A stretch of 35,821 nucleotides of DNA from Thiohalocapsa halophila (GCF_016583825.1 NZ_NRRV01000059.1:1-35821); one strand, 5' to 3'. Shown: positions 16,040 to 26,535, counted from the first letter of the stretch. Translations and numbers: made by a program. The notes: generated by a model from the letters alone, not told the origin.

Positions 16040-19000
16040 TCAGTAGCCGGCGTCGGTCATGATGGCCTGTTGCTCGGCACTCATGGCGGCGCGCTGCTCG
16101 GCGGTGACGGCGGCCTTCCAGGCGTCGGTGGTGTTCTGCAGCTCGATACCGATGAGCGGGAGCTTGGCCGGCGGGATGAGCCGCACCTGCTGCGGCGGCA
16201 GCGCGGTGAAGAGGCTCCACTGCTCGAAGGCGGCGATTTGCTCGGGTGTCAGCGCGAGCTGTTGCTCGCGGCTGAGGCGCCCGACCCAGTAGCGGCTGTC
16301 CGGGGCATCGAGGGCGGCGACCTGCTCCAGTGTGAGGGCGGCGAGGTGCGCAGCGGAGGCGTCCAGCGCCGCCGGGCCGAAGGCGCTGATCTGCGCGGGT
16401 GAGACCAGAGGCACATCGGTCACCGGCAGATCGCCCAGGCGGTAGATGGTCGTCGAGCCGCCGTCGCCTGGCGTCCAGGCATAGAGATTGGTCGCGGGCG
16501 GCGGTAGCGACGCGCCGTCTCGGACCAGCCCGAAGGCCACTGCCACAGCGGCCCATTCGCGCACTGTGGTCTCATTCATCGCGATCAGCTGATGATCGTC
16601 GATCCAACGCCGGTACACCGGATAGGCGCTCGCGTAGTCGGGCTCGCCGTCGGCGTTCGGCTCGGGCTGCTCCGGTGGCCAATAGGCGGCGTTGACGGCG
16701 TCGAAGGGCTCGCGGCTGGCGTTGAGGTGCCAGGTGGGGCCGCCGACGGCGAGGCCGGGCAGGGGTGCGGCATTGAAGTCGTTCAGCGAGATGCGGTCCA
16801 GCGGATCCTGCACTGGGTCGGCGCCGATGCCCGTCAGGTACACCTGCGACTGCGGGTTCGCGCCGAGCATGATGTCGAGGGCCTGCAGGGCCCTGTCCAG
16901 GTAGAGCGACTCGCCCGAGAGATGATGCCCCTGCAGCAGTGCCAGGGCGTCGATGGGAGAAATGGAGAAGTTACCCCAGCCGGTGAAGACGATGGCCGGG
17001 TGCTTCGGCGAGCGGTAGGCGTCCTGCGCGGCGCGCTCGAGCTTGATGTCGGCGGCAATCATGACCGCGCGGCGGGCGGATTCCACCAGCAGGATGTCGC
17101 GCCCGGCGTGCTCGCTCTGGGTCATGGCCCAATGCGCGAAGGTGCGGTAGGGCGCGGAGCTCAGGTCTACCGAGACCGTCTCCTGCAGGTCCCGGTAGGC
17201 GTTCTTATAGCAGGGGATGCCGGTGCTGCGGTACAGCTCTGCGGCGGCCCAGAGCAGGTCGGGCTTGGCACTGCGCTCGGCATAGGTGCCGCCGCCGGGG
17301 TACTCGTCCGGGTTCTGGTAGAGCTCGCCCTCCGGCGGGTAGACAGGCGCGGTGTTGGCATATTCCCAGGCACGCTCGGCGGCGGCCAGCGCGGCATTGG
17401 CGTCGGCTTGGTCGTAAGGCGCCATGAGCCGGGCATAGACGGCGGCCATGGCCGCGAACTGGGCCGTGGCGCGGGTGGTCTTCTCGTAGAGGAATCTGGG
17501 CTCGCTCACGTCCGCCGGCATGCCGAGGTCCCAGTGTCCGCTGGAGACGCGCCAGTAGACACCGCCGTCGGTGTCCTGCATCTGCCTGGCCCAATCCATG
17601 CCCCAGCGGAGCTCGTCGAGGATATCCGGGATGCCGTTGCCGCTCTCGGGGAGGCCGAGCTCGCCGTCGCTGAAGTGCCCGGCGGGCGCCAGGTCCATGG
17701 CCAATCCGACGAGCCCCCACACCGGCGCGGCGTTGTGCACGTATTGTCCATAGTCGCCCGCGTCGAACCAGCCGCCGCTGATGGGGCGGCGGGCGAAGGG
17801 CTCTTCGCCGACGCTCAGCGGATACTCCGCCAGGATGGGGTGGTAGACGGCGTCCAGCAGGGGATCGATGCCCGCGCGCTCGAAGCCAGGCTGCGCGTAC
17901 GGGGCCGTGAGCGCCGTGTTGCGCTTGTGATAGAAGACACGCATGGTGGTGCGCCAGACATCGGCATAGACATCCTCCGCGACGCAGAAGGGATGCGAGA
18001 TGCCGATGGCCGGCACCCGCAGCCGATAGCGACCCGGGGCCGTGAGGGCGCTGAAGTCCGCGGTGTAGACGTTCTCTCCGCTTTTCACGTCGGCGGCGGC
18101 GCGGGGCAGCAAGCTGCCCGAGAGCACGACGGCGCCGGTCTCGGCATCCACCACTTCGAAAGTGCTGTCGGCCACCGGCATCGGGCCCAGGTCGCCGAGC
18201 CAGTTACCGACGAAGCCGAGCTTCGTCGCCTGCGGCAGATAGCCTACCTGGTTGACCTTGATGCTGCTGCTGACGGCATCTGCATCGAACCTCACGGTCA
18301 GCAGCGGCTCGGCGAGACCGACGCCGGAGCCGGCGCTGAGAGCGCTCAGATCCAGCTGGTACTCGTGGCCCGCGCGCAGGGGCTGCGGCAGCAGCAAGTG
18401 CACGCGGGATTCGACGACGGCGGTGCGGCCGGAGTCGGTGACGTCGACGGCCGCCCGGTCTACGCCCGCCGCCTGCACGCTCACGGCGTCGGCGAAGGCC
18501 GGATCCGTCGGGCTGCTCAGGGTAATGGCTGGCGCCTCGACGCTCGCGAGGTCGAGGTTCTCCAGGCGGATGCTCACCACTCGGTTGGAAGGCGTCGACC
18601 AGCCGTGCAGCTCGGGCGCGCTCCTGTCGACGAGACCGATGTCGTCTACGTAGAAGGGGGCTGGCTCGTCCTGCGGCAGGAAGACGATCAGAAAGACGCT
18701 GTCGAGCGCGAACGCATCGCTGGCCAACGAGGGCATGGGGATGACGGCCTCCCGCCAGCTGTCGTCGATGACGCCGCCGTCCACGTGCTCCGCCACGCGC
18801 ACCGCGCTGCCCCAGCTCTGGTCGGCCAGGGCCAGCTCCGGGTCCACGCTGCCAGACTCGGCGCGGATGCGGAAGCGGATGGCGCTGTAGGGACGGAAGT
18901 CCATGCGCCCGTCGGCGAGGCGCAGGAACTGGTTGTGCCAGTGGGTGGGCTCCGCCCGCAGGCCTTGGGGGCCGGCATAGGCTGCGGCGGCGGTCTCGGT

Positions 19001-19219
19001 CATGCGCTCGAGCTGGCTGAAGGACGCCGTGGCGTCGTCGCTGTAGAGGTCGACCGCGGCCGCCTGACCCGCCGCGAGCAGGCAACAACCGATCAGGAGC
19101 CGGTGCAGACGGCCCGTGCGCCCAAGGCGGCCGGGGTGGACGTAGCTTCTCTCTGCACCGCCGGCCGCGGGCGGCTGTTCGGCGTTGATTTGGTTGTCTG
19201 CGCGTGCGTCCCGGAACAT
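16040..19219 (-). CDS. Secreted glycoside hydrolase family 9 protein with C-terminal LTxEQ-type repeats
   Basis: A 1059-residue exported protein. A signal-like hydrophobic stretch (41-55, ending QAAA) follows an unusually long 40-residue N tail; the ATG at 19219 has GGAGAG upstream, so the tail is probably real. Residues 57-200 form a beta-rich, carbohydrate-binding-like domain ending FYVDDIGLVD. About 318-410 is the Ig-like CelD N-terminal domain (SIKVNQVGYLP). About 415-900 is the GH9 (alpha/alpha)6 barrel: GGWFDAGDYGQYVHN (D486, D489 as base candidates) and MNETTVREWAAVAVAFG (E883, acid candidate). The usual His in the PHHR signature is absent: the segment reads GADPVQDPLDRIS. Residues 938-1059 carry repeats such as VSPAQISAFGPAAL, LTLEQVAALDA, LTPEQIAAFEQ and VTAEQRAAM. 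Likely acts on a beta-glucan outside the cytoplasm, but substrate is uncertain. Confidence 0.85.
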   Translation of the reverse strand: MFRDARADNQINAEQPPAAGGAERSYVHPGRLGRTGRLHRLLIGCCLLAAGQAAAVDLYSDDATASFSQLERMTETAAAAYAGPQGLRAEPTHWHNQFLRLADGRMDFRPYSAIRFRIRAESGSVDPELALADQSWGSAVRVAEHVDGGVIDDSWREAVIPMPSLASDAFALDSVFLIVFLPQDEPAPFYVDDIGLVDRSAPELHGWSTPSNRVVSIRLENLDLASVEAPAITLSSPTDPAFADAVSVQAAGVDRAAVDVTDSGRTAVVESRVHLLLPQPLRAGHEYQLDLSALSAGSGVGLAEPLLTVRFDADAVSSSIKVNQVGYLPQATKLGFVGNWLGDLGPMPVADSTFEVVDAETGAVVLSGSLLPRAAADVKSGENVYTADFSALTAPGRYRLRVPAIGISHPFCVAEDVYADVWRTTMRVFYHKRNTALTAPYAQPGFERAGIDPLLDAVYHPILAEYPLSVGEEPFARRPISGGWFDAGDYGQYVHNAAPVWGLVGLAMDLAPAGHFSDGELGLPESGNGIPDILDELRWGMDWARQMQDTDGGVYWRVSSGHWDLGMPADVSEPRFLYEKTTRATAQFAAMAAVYARLMAPYDQADANAALAAAERAWEYANTAPVYPPEGELYQNPDEYPGGGTYAERSAKPDLLWAAAELYRSTGIPCYKNAYRDLQETVSVDLSSAPYRTFAHWAMTQSEHAGRDILLVESARRAVMIAADIKLERAAQDAYRSPKHPAIVFTGWGNFSISPIDALALLQGHHLSGESLYLDRALQALDIMLGANPQSQVYLTGIGADPVQDPLDRISLNDFNAAPLPGLAVGGPTWHLNASREPFDAVNAAYWPPEQPEPNADGEPDYASAYPVYRRWIDDHQLIAMNETTVREWAAVAVAFGLVRDGASLPPPATNLYAWTPGDGGSTTIYRLGDLPVTDVPLVSPAQISAFGPAALDASAAHLAALTLEQVAALDAPDSRYWVGRLSREQQLALTPEQIAAFEQWSLFTALPPQQVRLIPPAKLPLIGIELQNTTDAWKAAVTAEQRAAMSAEQQAIMTDAGY

Positions 19220-19408
19220 GGTGGACTCTCCATACCCGTGTTGGCCCCTTGCTCAAGCGGGGCAGTTCTTGATCCTATCCCCCAGACTAATGCAAGCACG
19301 GCTTGCCGTCGTGACGCGATCCGCAAGGCAGAAGCCCCCGCTGAAGCCGTGCGTCTTGGCCGATTCGTAAGGGTTTCTCTCGTCCTCACGCCAGTCAACA
19401 CGGAGCCC

Positions 19409-20359
19409 ATGGACGCCCAACTCGCCCTGCTACTCGCGGCGGTGCTGGTGGATGCACTGCTCGGGGACCCGGACTATCCGCTGCATCCCATTCGTCTCCT
19501 GGGGCATGCCAGTATCGCGCTGGAGCGCCGCCTCTTCGACCGCGGCTGGAAGGGCCGGATCGCTGGAGCAATGCACGGGCTCGTGGTAACAGCGGGCGCT
19601 CTTGCCGCCTGGTGGTCGGTGCATCTGGTGCTTGCGGCGCTGCATCCGGCTCTCGCCTGGCTCTGGGACCTCTATATCGCCTACAGCTTGCTCTGCGCCC
19701 GCGACCTGCTGGCCCACGGGCGGCGCGTTCTGGCGGTGCTGGACGATCTGCCGGCGGCCCGCGCACAGCTGGGTTGGCTGGTGAGCCGAGATACGCAGGC
19801 GCTGGACCGCGGCGGGGTGGTGCGGGCCACCATCGAGAGTCTCGCCGAGAACCTCACGGACGGTGTGCTGACGCCGCTCTGGGCGCTGGCCCTGTTCGGG
19901 CTGCCCGGCATCATCGTCGCCAAGGCCGTTTCCAGCCTCGACTCCATGGTGGGCTACCGCACCGAGCGCTACCGGCGCTTCGGCTGGGCCGCCGCGCGCA
20001 GCGACGACCTGCTGCATTGGCTACCGGCGCGGCTGTCCGTGCCCCTGCTGGCGGCCGCCGCCGCGCTCCTGGGGCAGCATTGGCGGGACGTGCTACCGGC
20101 CGCCCGGCGTTACCACGCGGCGCTGCCGAGCCCGAATTCCGGCTGGAGCGAGGCCGCCGCGGCCGGCGCGCTCCGGGTACGGCTCGCGGGGCCCGTCAGC
20201 TACCACGGCGCCTGGCAGGACAAGCCCTGGATGGGCGCTGACGCCTGGCCCGTCGACCTCACCGGCGATGATCTGCGCCGGGCGCTGCGGCTGGTGGCGG
20301 TTGCAGCGGGGCTGGCCGCGTTGGTGGCGGTGGCGTTGTTCCTGGTAATGCGGGGGTGA
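19409..20359 (+). CDS. cbiB: Adenosylcobinamide-phosphate synthase
   Basis: A 316-residue integral membrane protein of the CbiB/CobD family, which joins adenosylcobyric acid to aminopropanol (phosphate) late in cobalamin synthesis. The family opening VDALLGDPDYPLHPIRLLG is present, followed by RATIESLAENLTDG, KAVSSLDSMVGYRTERYRRFG and the C-terminal SPNSGWSEAAAAGAL motif. Several hydrophobic helices are visible, the last at the very C terminus. The ATG at 19409 has GGAG upstream; the frame is open for kilobases 5', antisense to the GH9 gene, which is coincidental. No other cob or cbi gene is in the window and no B12 riboswitch is evident in the 189-base gap to the divergent GH9 gene. Confidence 0.9.
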   Translation: MDAQLALLLAAVLVDALLGDPDYPLHPIRLLGHASIALERRLFDRGWKGRIAGAMHGLVVTAGALAAWWSVHLVLAALHPALAWLWDLYIAYSLLCARDLLAHGRRVLAVLDDLPAARAQLGWLVSRDTQALDRGGVVRATIESLAENLTDGVLTPLWALALFGLPGIIVAKAVSSLDSMVGYRTERYRRFGWAAARSDDLLHWLPARLSVPLLAAAAALLGQHWRDVLPAARRYHAALPSPNSGWSEAAAAGALRVRLAGPVSYHGAWQDKPWMGADAWPVDLTGDDLRRALRLVAVAAGLAALVAVALFLVMRG

Positions 20360-20429
20360 CGCCGCCTGGCGGCGCCAGGCCGGCATCGTCTCATGAGCAG
20401 CAGAGCGAGGGGCTGTCTCCGCGCTTGTT

Positions 20430-20477
20430 GGGGACCGCATTCATGCCAGTTAGATATACCGTCCCCGTTTCGGGACT
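20430..20477. repeat. REP-like element (TATACCGTCCCCG) with dyad
   Basis: GGGACCGCATTC (20431-20442) and TATACCGTCCCCG (20455-20467) share the motif words of the repeats near 16.0 and 31.9 kb. GTCCCCGTTTCGGGAC (20461-20476) forms a small imperfect dyad. It lies between the convergent cbiB and DUF72 genes, overlapping the stop region of the latter. Confidence 0.5.
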
Positions 20478-21477
20478 ATGGGCCGCCGGCTAGCCCCCGC
20501 ACCAGCTTTACCAGGCTGAGCGGCGACGAGCCCTCGGCCTTGTTGTTGACGATGATGAAGACCTCTCGGCCGCGGGCCAGCGCGGCGGCGGCCAGCGACA
20601 GGATGGCGGCGCGGGTGTCCGGGTCCGGCTCGGCGAGCCGGTCGAAGGGGCTGTAGCGGTCCCGGGCCTCGTCGTAGCCGCGGTTGCGGCGCAGCAGCCA
20701 GCGGATCACCAGCGGGCCTGTCGCGTCGTCCGGGAACAGCTGCCCCTGCGCCGGCAGCTCGGGCACGCGCGGATGGGCTGCGAAGGACGGCACCGCGCCG
20801 CCGTGGTGCAGCGCGGCGGCGAAGTCCGGCGTCAGCAGGTGGGCATCGCGCAGCTCGACGGCGTAGGTGGGGCCGGCGGGCAGGCGCTTGAGGAAGCGGT
20901 ACAGGTCCTCGGCGAAGCGCCGCGGGTCCGTGCGGCTGCCCTGGGGCGAGAACTGGAACAGGAGCACGCCGGCACGCTCGCCGAGGCCCTCCAGGTAGGG
21001 TTCCACCGCCTCGCGCAGCGCGGTGTCGACGTCCAGGAACCCCGGGTTGTGCCGCCATCGGCCGTCGCCATCAGGCTGCCTGCGCTGGGTGACCGCCGCC
21101 GGGGCCTTGACCAGGAACCGAAAGTCCGCCGGCACCTGCGCCGCCCAGCGCGTCAGTCGGCCGGCGTCCAGCGGCGCATAGAAGCCGCTGTCCACGCCGA
21201 CGGTGCCGAGCAGTGGGTGGCGGGCATAGGCGGTGAGGCCGTCGCGGGAGAGTACGGCCTTGGTTGCGGGCCGGGCATAGACGAGCCCGGCCCAGCCGGG
21301 GAAGGACCAGCTGGAGGTGCCGAGCCGCAGGCCCGCCGGTAGTCCTGTGGCGAGGGCCGCGATCTCGGCCGGCGGCTTGGCGGCGGCCACCGGCGGCGTG
21401 CGGGTTGCGCGTGCAGGGGCCCGGTTCGGCCGGGGGCTGCCGTCCGGATCGTCGTCGAAGAGGCTGAGCTGGCTCAT
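20476..21477 (-). CDS. DUF72 (YecE-like) family protein with N-terminal QLSLF motif
   Basis: A 333-residue protein of the DUF72 family, a TIM-barrel-like group of unknown function. Recognisable blocks are GLRLGTSSWSFPGWAG, VGVDSGFYAPLDAGRLTRWA, FRFLVKAP, GVLLFQFSP, YAVELRD and EVFIIVNNKAEGSSPLS. The first 60 residues are a Pro/Ala-rich linker starting MSQLSLFDDD. Residues 3-7, QLSLF, match the consensus bacterial sliding-clamp binding pentapeptide QL[SD]LF. The ATG at 21477 lacks an obvious Shine-Dalgarno; the gene starts 22 bases after the stop of the DegQ-like protease gene on the same strand, so it may be translated from that transcript. Confidence 0.85.
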   Translation of the reverse strand: MSQLSLFDDDPDGSPRPNRAPARATRTPPVAAAKPPAEIAALATGLPAGLRLGTSSWSFPGWAGLVYARPATKAVLSRDGLTAYARHPLLGTVGVDSGFYAPLDAGRLTRWAAQVPADFRFLVKAPAAVTQRRQPDGDGRWRHNPGFLDVDTALREAVEPYLEGLGERAGVLLFQFSPQGSRTDPRRFAEDLYRFLKRLPAGPTYAVELRDAHLLTPDFAAALHHGGAVPSFAAHPRVPELPAQGQLFPDDATGPLVIRWLLRRNRGYDEARDRYSPFDRLAEPDPDTRAAILSLAAAALARGREVFIIVNNKAEGSSPLSLVKLVRGLAGGP

Positions 21478-21499
21478 GCCGACGCAAGTGGGGACGGCG

Positions 21500-22948
21500 T
21501 CAGCGCCGCGCCAGCAGCAGCAGCTGGCCGTCGCGTACCACGCGGAGGCTGTCGATGCCGCGCTGTACGGCCCGGCGCAGCGTCTGCAGGGACCCCACCT
21601 CGTAGCCGTTGGCGCCGAGCAGCAGGTCCCCCTCGCGCAGACCGGCGAGCCAGGCCGGGCTGCCGGGGCGCAGCGGGCCCACCTGCACCACGCGGCGGCG
21701 GCCCTGCCTGGACACCCGGATGCGCTCGCCGAGCAGCGCGCCCTCCAGCTGCGGGTGCAACTGCTCGCCGTGGACGAAGTCCGCGAAGGGATCCTCTACT
21801 TCGCCGTCGAGGGTCATGCGCCGGCCCTTGCGCAGCACCGTCAGCTCCAGCGGGCTGCCCGCGCGCAGCAGGCCGATGCGGGTGCGCAGCTCCGCGGCGT
21901 TGTTGACGGGGCGCCCGTCCACGGCGAGCACCAGGTCGCCGGGCCTGACACCGGCACGCTCGGCGGCGGAGTCCGGTTCGACACTGGCGATGACGGCACC
22001 GCGGGGCTCCTCGGTGCCCAGCGCCTCGGCCAGCTCCGGCGTCAGATCCTGGGCGGTGGCGCCGAAGAGCCCGCGGCGCATGGTGCCGTGCTCCAGGATC
22101 TGCTCGACGACGGCGCGTGTCATGTTGGTCGGGATCGCGAAGCCGATGCCGACGTTGCCGCCGCCGGGGGCCAGGATGGCCGTGTTGATGCCCACCAGCT
22201 CGCCGTTCAGGTTCACCAGCGGGCCGCCGGAGTTGCCGGGATTGATGGAGGCGTCGGTCTGGATGAAGCTCTCATAGCCCTCGATGCCGAGCCCGGTGCG
22301 GCCCAGCGCGCTGACGATGCCTGATGTCACCGTCTGCGCCAGGCCGAAGGGGCTGCCGATGGCCACCACGAAGTCCCCGACCTTCAGCGCATCCGAGTCC
22401 GCCAGCGGCACCGCCGTCAGGTCCTCGGCCTCCGCCCGCAGCACGGCGATGTCCGTCTCCGGGTCCGAGCCCAACAGCGTTGCCTCCACCCGGCGGCCGT
22501 CGTGCAGGGTCACCCGGACCTCATCGGCGCCCTGCACCACGTGGTGGTTGGTGGCGATGATGCCGCGCTCGGCGTCGACGACGACGCCGGAGCCGAGGCT
22601 TTGGCTCTCGCGCTCCCGGCGCTGGCCGGGGATGTCGAAGAAGCGCCGGAAGAAGGGGTCCTGTAGCAGCGGATGGTCGGCGATGGCGCTGCGGGTCACC
22701 GTGGAGATGTTCACCACCCCAGGCATCACCCGCTCCAGCATGGGGGCGAGGCTCGGGAGCTTCTGCCCGGCCACCGCCGTCGGCAGTGCCGCGTGCCCAA
22801 CCGGCGCAAACACGGGCGCCAACAAGAGTGCAAACAGGGCGGCCAGCAACAGGCCGGCGGCGATCGGGGCAGCGGCGGTGTGCCCGGTCACGGGCTGGTG
22901 CTGATGCGGCGTGTCGGCTATTGCTCGTCTGATGCGGCGTCGGATCAT
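21500..22948 (-). CDS. degQ: DegQ/HtrA-family periplasmic serine protease
   Basis: A 482-residue Do-family protease. An N-terminal hydrophobic segment (about 25-53) serves as signal or anchor. The trypsin-like domain holds the full triad: H136 in TNHHVV, D166 in TDIAVL and S240 in INPGNSGGP. Two PDZ domains follow (about 300-385 with GVRPGDLVLAVDG, and about 395-482 with GLREGDLLLGANG). Such proteases degrade or refold damaged envelope proteins. I take ATG 22948 as start; a GTG at 23035 would add 29 residues of unlikely sequence. The second PDZ ends abruptly with no extension, as in DegQ/DegS-like forms. It is divergent from hoxF and is followed closely by the DUF72 gene. Confidence 0.9.
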   Translation of the reverse strand: MIRRRIRRAIADTPHQHQPVTGHTAAAPIAAGLLLAALFALLLAPVFAPVGHAALPTAVAGQKLPSLAPMLERVMPGVVNISTVTRSAIADHPLLQDPFFRRFFDIPGQRRERESQSLGSGVVVDAERGIIATNHHVVQGADEVRVTLHDGRRVEATLLGSDPETDIAVLRAEAEDLTAVPLADSDALKVGDFVVAIGSPFGLAQTVTSGIVSALGRTGLGIEGYESFIQTDASINPGNSGGPLVNLNGELVGINTAILAPGGGNVGIGFAIPTNMTRAVVEQILEHGTMRRGLFGATAQDLTPELAEALGTEEPRGAVIASVEPDSAAERAGVRPGDLVLAVDGRPVNNAAELRTRIGLLRAGSPLELTVLRKGRRMTLDGEVEDPFADFVHGEQLHPQLEGALLGERIRVSRQGRRRVVQVGPLRPGSPAWLAGLREGDLLLGANGYEVGSLQTLRRAVQRGIDSLRVVRDGQLLLLARR

Positions 22949-23074
22949 CGTTATCGGGTCACTGTCGTCGAATGCTTCTGGCGCTGGGGTCGGACCCTCG
23001 GGGGCACACCGCAGTCGGCGTGCCCAGCGCTCCACGTCTAGTTATTCTGCCCTGTGGCATCAAGGTTTCTACCG

Positions 23075-23103
23075 TCACAACTCCGGGAGACCATGACTAT
23101 ACT
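23075..23103 (+). promoter_or_regulatory. Weak candidate promoter for the hox operon
   Basis: A good -10-like TATACT (23098-23103) lies 72 bases before the hoxF ATG, with a poor -35 match TCACAA (23075-23080) at 17-base spacing. The poor -35 would suit an activated promoter. This is a tentative call. Confidence 0.25.
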
Positions 23104-23174
23104 CAACCCAGGGTTTTGCGCTGGATGACCGTCCGTAGAGGTTTTGCGGCGCCTTGTTCGTTGCGGGAGGTCCC

Positions 23175-25037
<1,863 letters not shown>

Positions 25038-25059
25038 CGGGCGCACCGGAGCACTGGCG

Positions 25060-25827
25060 ATGAGCAACGACCAACAGCGATCCACCTTCACCCTGGACGG
25101 CCGCCGCATTCCCTTCACGCCGGGGCAGACCATCATGGACGCGGCGCTGGCGGCCGGAGTCTATATCCCGCATCTCTGCCACAAGCCGGGTTATGCGCCC
25201 CACGGCAGCTGCCGGGTCTGTGTGGTGCGCGCCGACGGCCGGGAGCTCTCGGCCTGCACCGCTCCGGCGGCGGCGGACATGAGCGTCGAGAGCGAGGTGG
25301 CCGACATCCGCGCGCTGCGCGTGGCCGTGCTGCAGATGCTCTTCGCCGAGGGCAACCACGTCTGCCCGGCCTGCGAGGCATCCGGCAACTGCACCCTGCA
25401 AGCGGTGGCCTACCACTGCGGCATGCTGACCCCCCGCTTCCCGCAGCGCTTCCCGCGGCGGGCGGTGGACGCCTCCCACCCGGACGTCATCCTGGATCAC
25501 AACCGCTGCATCCTCTGCGAGCTCTGTGTGCGCGCGAGCCGGGACCACGACGGCAAGCGCGTCTTCGCCGTCAGCGGCCGGGGGATCACGAGCAAGCTCA
25601 TCGTCGATGCCCCGAGCGGGCGCTTGGGCGACACGGATTTCAGCGCCGAGGACGCCGCCGCGCACGTCTGTCCCGTCGGCGCCATCCTGCCGCGGGACGA
25701 GGCCTTCCGGGTGCCCATCGGGCAGCGGCGGTTCGATCTGGCACCGGTGAGTCGGGTGGGGGATGTCGCCCTTGACCCGGACGCAGAAGTGCTCGCCGCG
25801 GATGCGGAAAGCGAGGTGCTGGCATGA
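25060..25827 (+). CDS. hoxU: NAD-reducing hydrogenase diaphorase subunit HoxU
   Basis: A 255-residue Fe-S relay subunit, related to the N-terminal part of NuoG, that links HoxF to the hydrogenase module. A ferredoxin-like [2Fe-2S] domain has C40, C51, C54 and C66; a His-Cys3 site follows in GNHVCPACEASGNC (H100, C102, C105, C111); a [4Fe-4S] site is formed by CILCELC (C150, C153, C156) and C204 in HVCPVGA. All ligands are intact. The ATG at 25060 has CCGGAG upstream and lies 22 bases after the hoxF stop. Its stop overlaps the hoxY start (ATGA, 25824-25827), implying coupled translation. Some 25 residues after the last cluster form an acidic tail. Confidence 0.93.
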   Translation: MSNDQQRSTFTLDGRRIPFTPGQTIMDAALAAGVYIPHLCHKPGYAPHGSCRVCVVRADGRELSACTAPAAADMSVESEVADIRALRVAVLQMLFAEGNHVCPACEASGNCTLQAVAYHCGMLTPRFPQRFPRRAVDASHPDVILDHNRCILCELCVRASRDHDGKRVFAVSGRGITSKLIVDAPSGRLGDTDFSAEDAAAHVCPVGAILPRDEAFRVPIGQRRFDLAPVSRVGDVALDPDAEVLAADAESEVLA

Positions 25828-26387
25828 ACATGCGCGCCGAGCCCCCCGTGGGGCAAAAGGTCCGTGTCGCCACCGCATCCCTTGCCGGCTGCTTCGGCTG
25901 TCACATGTCCGTGCTCGACATGGACGAGCGGATTTTGGACCTGGTCGAGCGAGTGGACTTCGACCGCACGCCGCTGACGGACATCAAGACCCTCGGGCCC
26001 TGCGACCTGGGACTCATCGAGGGCGGTGTCGCCAATGCCGAGAACGTCGAGGTGCTGCGCGAATTTCGCCGCCAATGCAAGGTCCTGGTGGCGGTGGGCG
26101 CCTGCGCCGTCACCGGCGGTATCCCGGCCATGCGCAACAGTGTGCCGCTGGCGGAAGTGCTGGACGAGGCCTTTGTCCATGGCATGGGTCTGGTCAATCC
26201 GGGCATCCCTGATGACCCGGAGCTGCCGCTGCTGCTTTCGCAGGTGCACCCGATTCACGAGGTGGTGCGGGTGGACTATTTCCTGCCCGGGTGCCCGCCC
26301 AGTGCCGATGCCATCTGGAGCCTGCTCACCGCGGTACTGGAGGGGGGGGCGCTGCACCTGACCTGGGCGCAGCTGCGGTATGACTGA
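25824..26387 (+). CDS. hoxY: NAD-reducing hydrogenase small subunit HoxY
   Basis: The 187-residue [NiFe] hydrogenase small subunit of the short cytoplasmic type, holding only the proximal [4Fe-4S] cluster. Ligands are C23 and C26 in LAGCFGCHMS, C94 in GACAVTGGIPA and C157 in LPGCPPSAD. There is no Tat signal and no C-terminal distal-cluster domain, as expected for group 3d enzymes in the cytoplasm. The start overlaps the hoxU stop by four bases. A second ATG two codons on is possible. It is followed by a 148-base gap containing a nested inverted repeat before hoxH. Confidence 0.94.
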   Translation: MNMRAEPPVGQKVRVATASLAGCFGCHMSVLDMDERILDLVERVDFDRTPLTDIKTLGPCDLGLIEGGVANAENVEVLREFRRQCKVLVAVGACAVTGGIPAMRNSVPLAEVLDEAFVHGMGLVNPGIPDDPELPLLLSQVHPIHEVVRVDYFLPGCPPSADAIWSLLTAVLEGGALHLTWAQLRYD

Positions 26388-26409
26388 TCCAAGGCCCGGC
26401 GCAGTCAAG

Positions 26410-26491
26410 GGCTCGCGCAACGCCCCAACAGACCCAGCGGGGTCGGCGCAGGACCTAGCCGTCGTCGCGGCGCGGCGCCGTTGCGTGAGCC
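26410..26491 (+). promoter_or_regulatory. Nested inverted repeat between hoxY and hoxH
   Basis: GGCTCGCGCAACG (26410-26422) pairs with CGTTGCGTGAGCC (26479-26491) at 12 of 13 positions (one G-T pair in RNA). Inside lies a second stem, GACCC (26431-26435) with GGGTC (26440-26444). The mRNA could fold into a long branched hairpin ending 44 bases before the hoxH start. No T-run follows, so it is not a standard terminator; an mRNA-stability or processing element is a reasonable guess. Confidence 0.5.
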
Positions 26492-26535
26492 TAAGGCGCT
26501 GGTGACAGACGGGCCCAATTCAGGAGCGCAAGCCG

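Noticed and set aside
16592..19408. Open frame of over 900 codons upstream of and in frame with cbiB
   Set aside because: It is antisense to the GH9 gene, which has clear catalytic motifs and a ribosome binding site. The CbiB start at 19409 fits the family.
19220..19408. Cobalamin riboswitch before cbiB
   Set aside because: A vague AGGCAGAAGCC occurs, but no proper B12 box or surrounding conserved stems could be found.
23055..23069. Sigma-54 promoter for hoxF (TGGCAT-N5-TTTC)
   Set aside because: The -24 half is acceptable and sigma-54 control is known for some hydrogenases, but the essential GC at -12 is absent.
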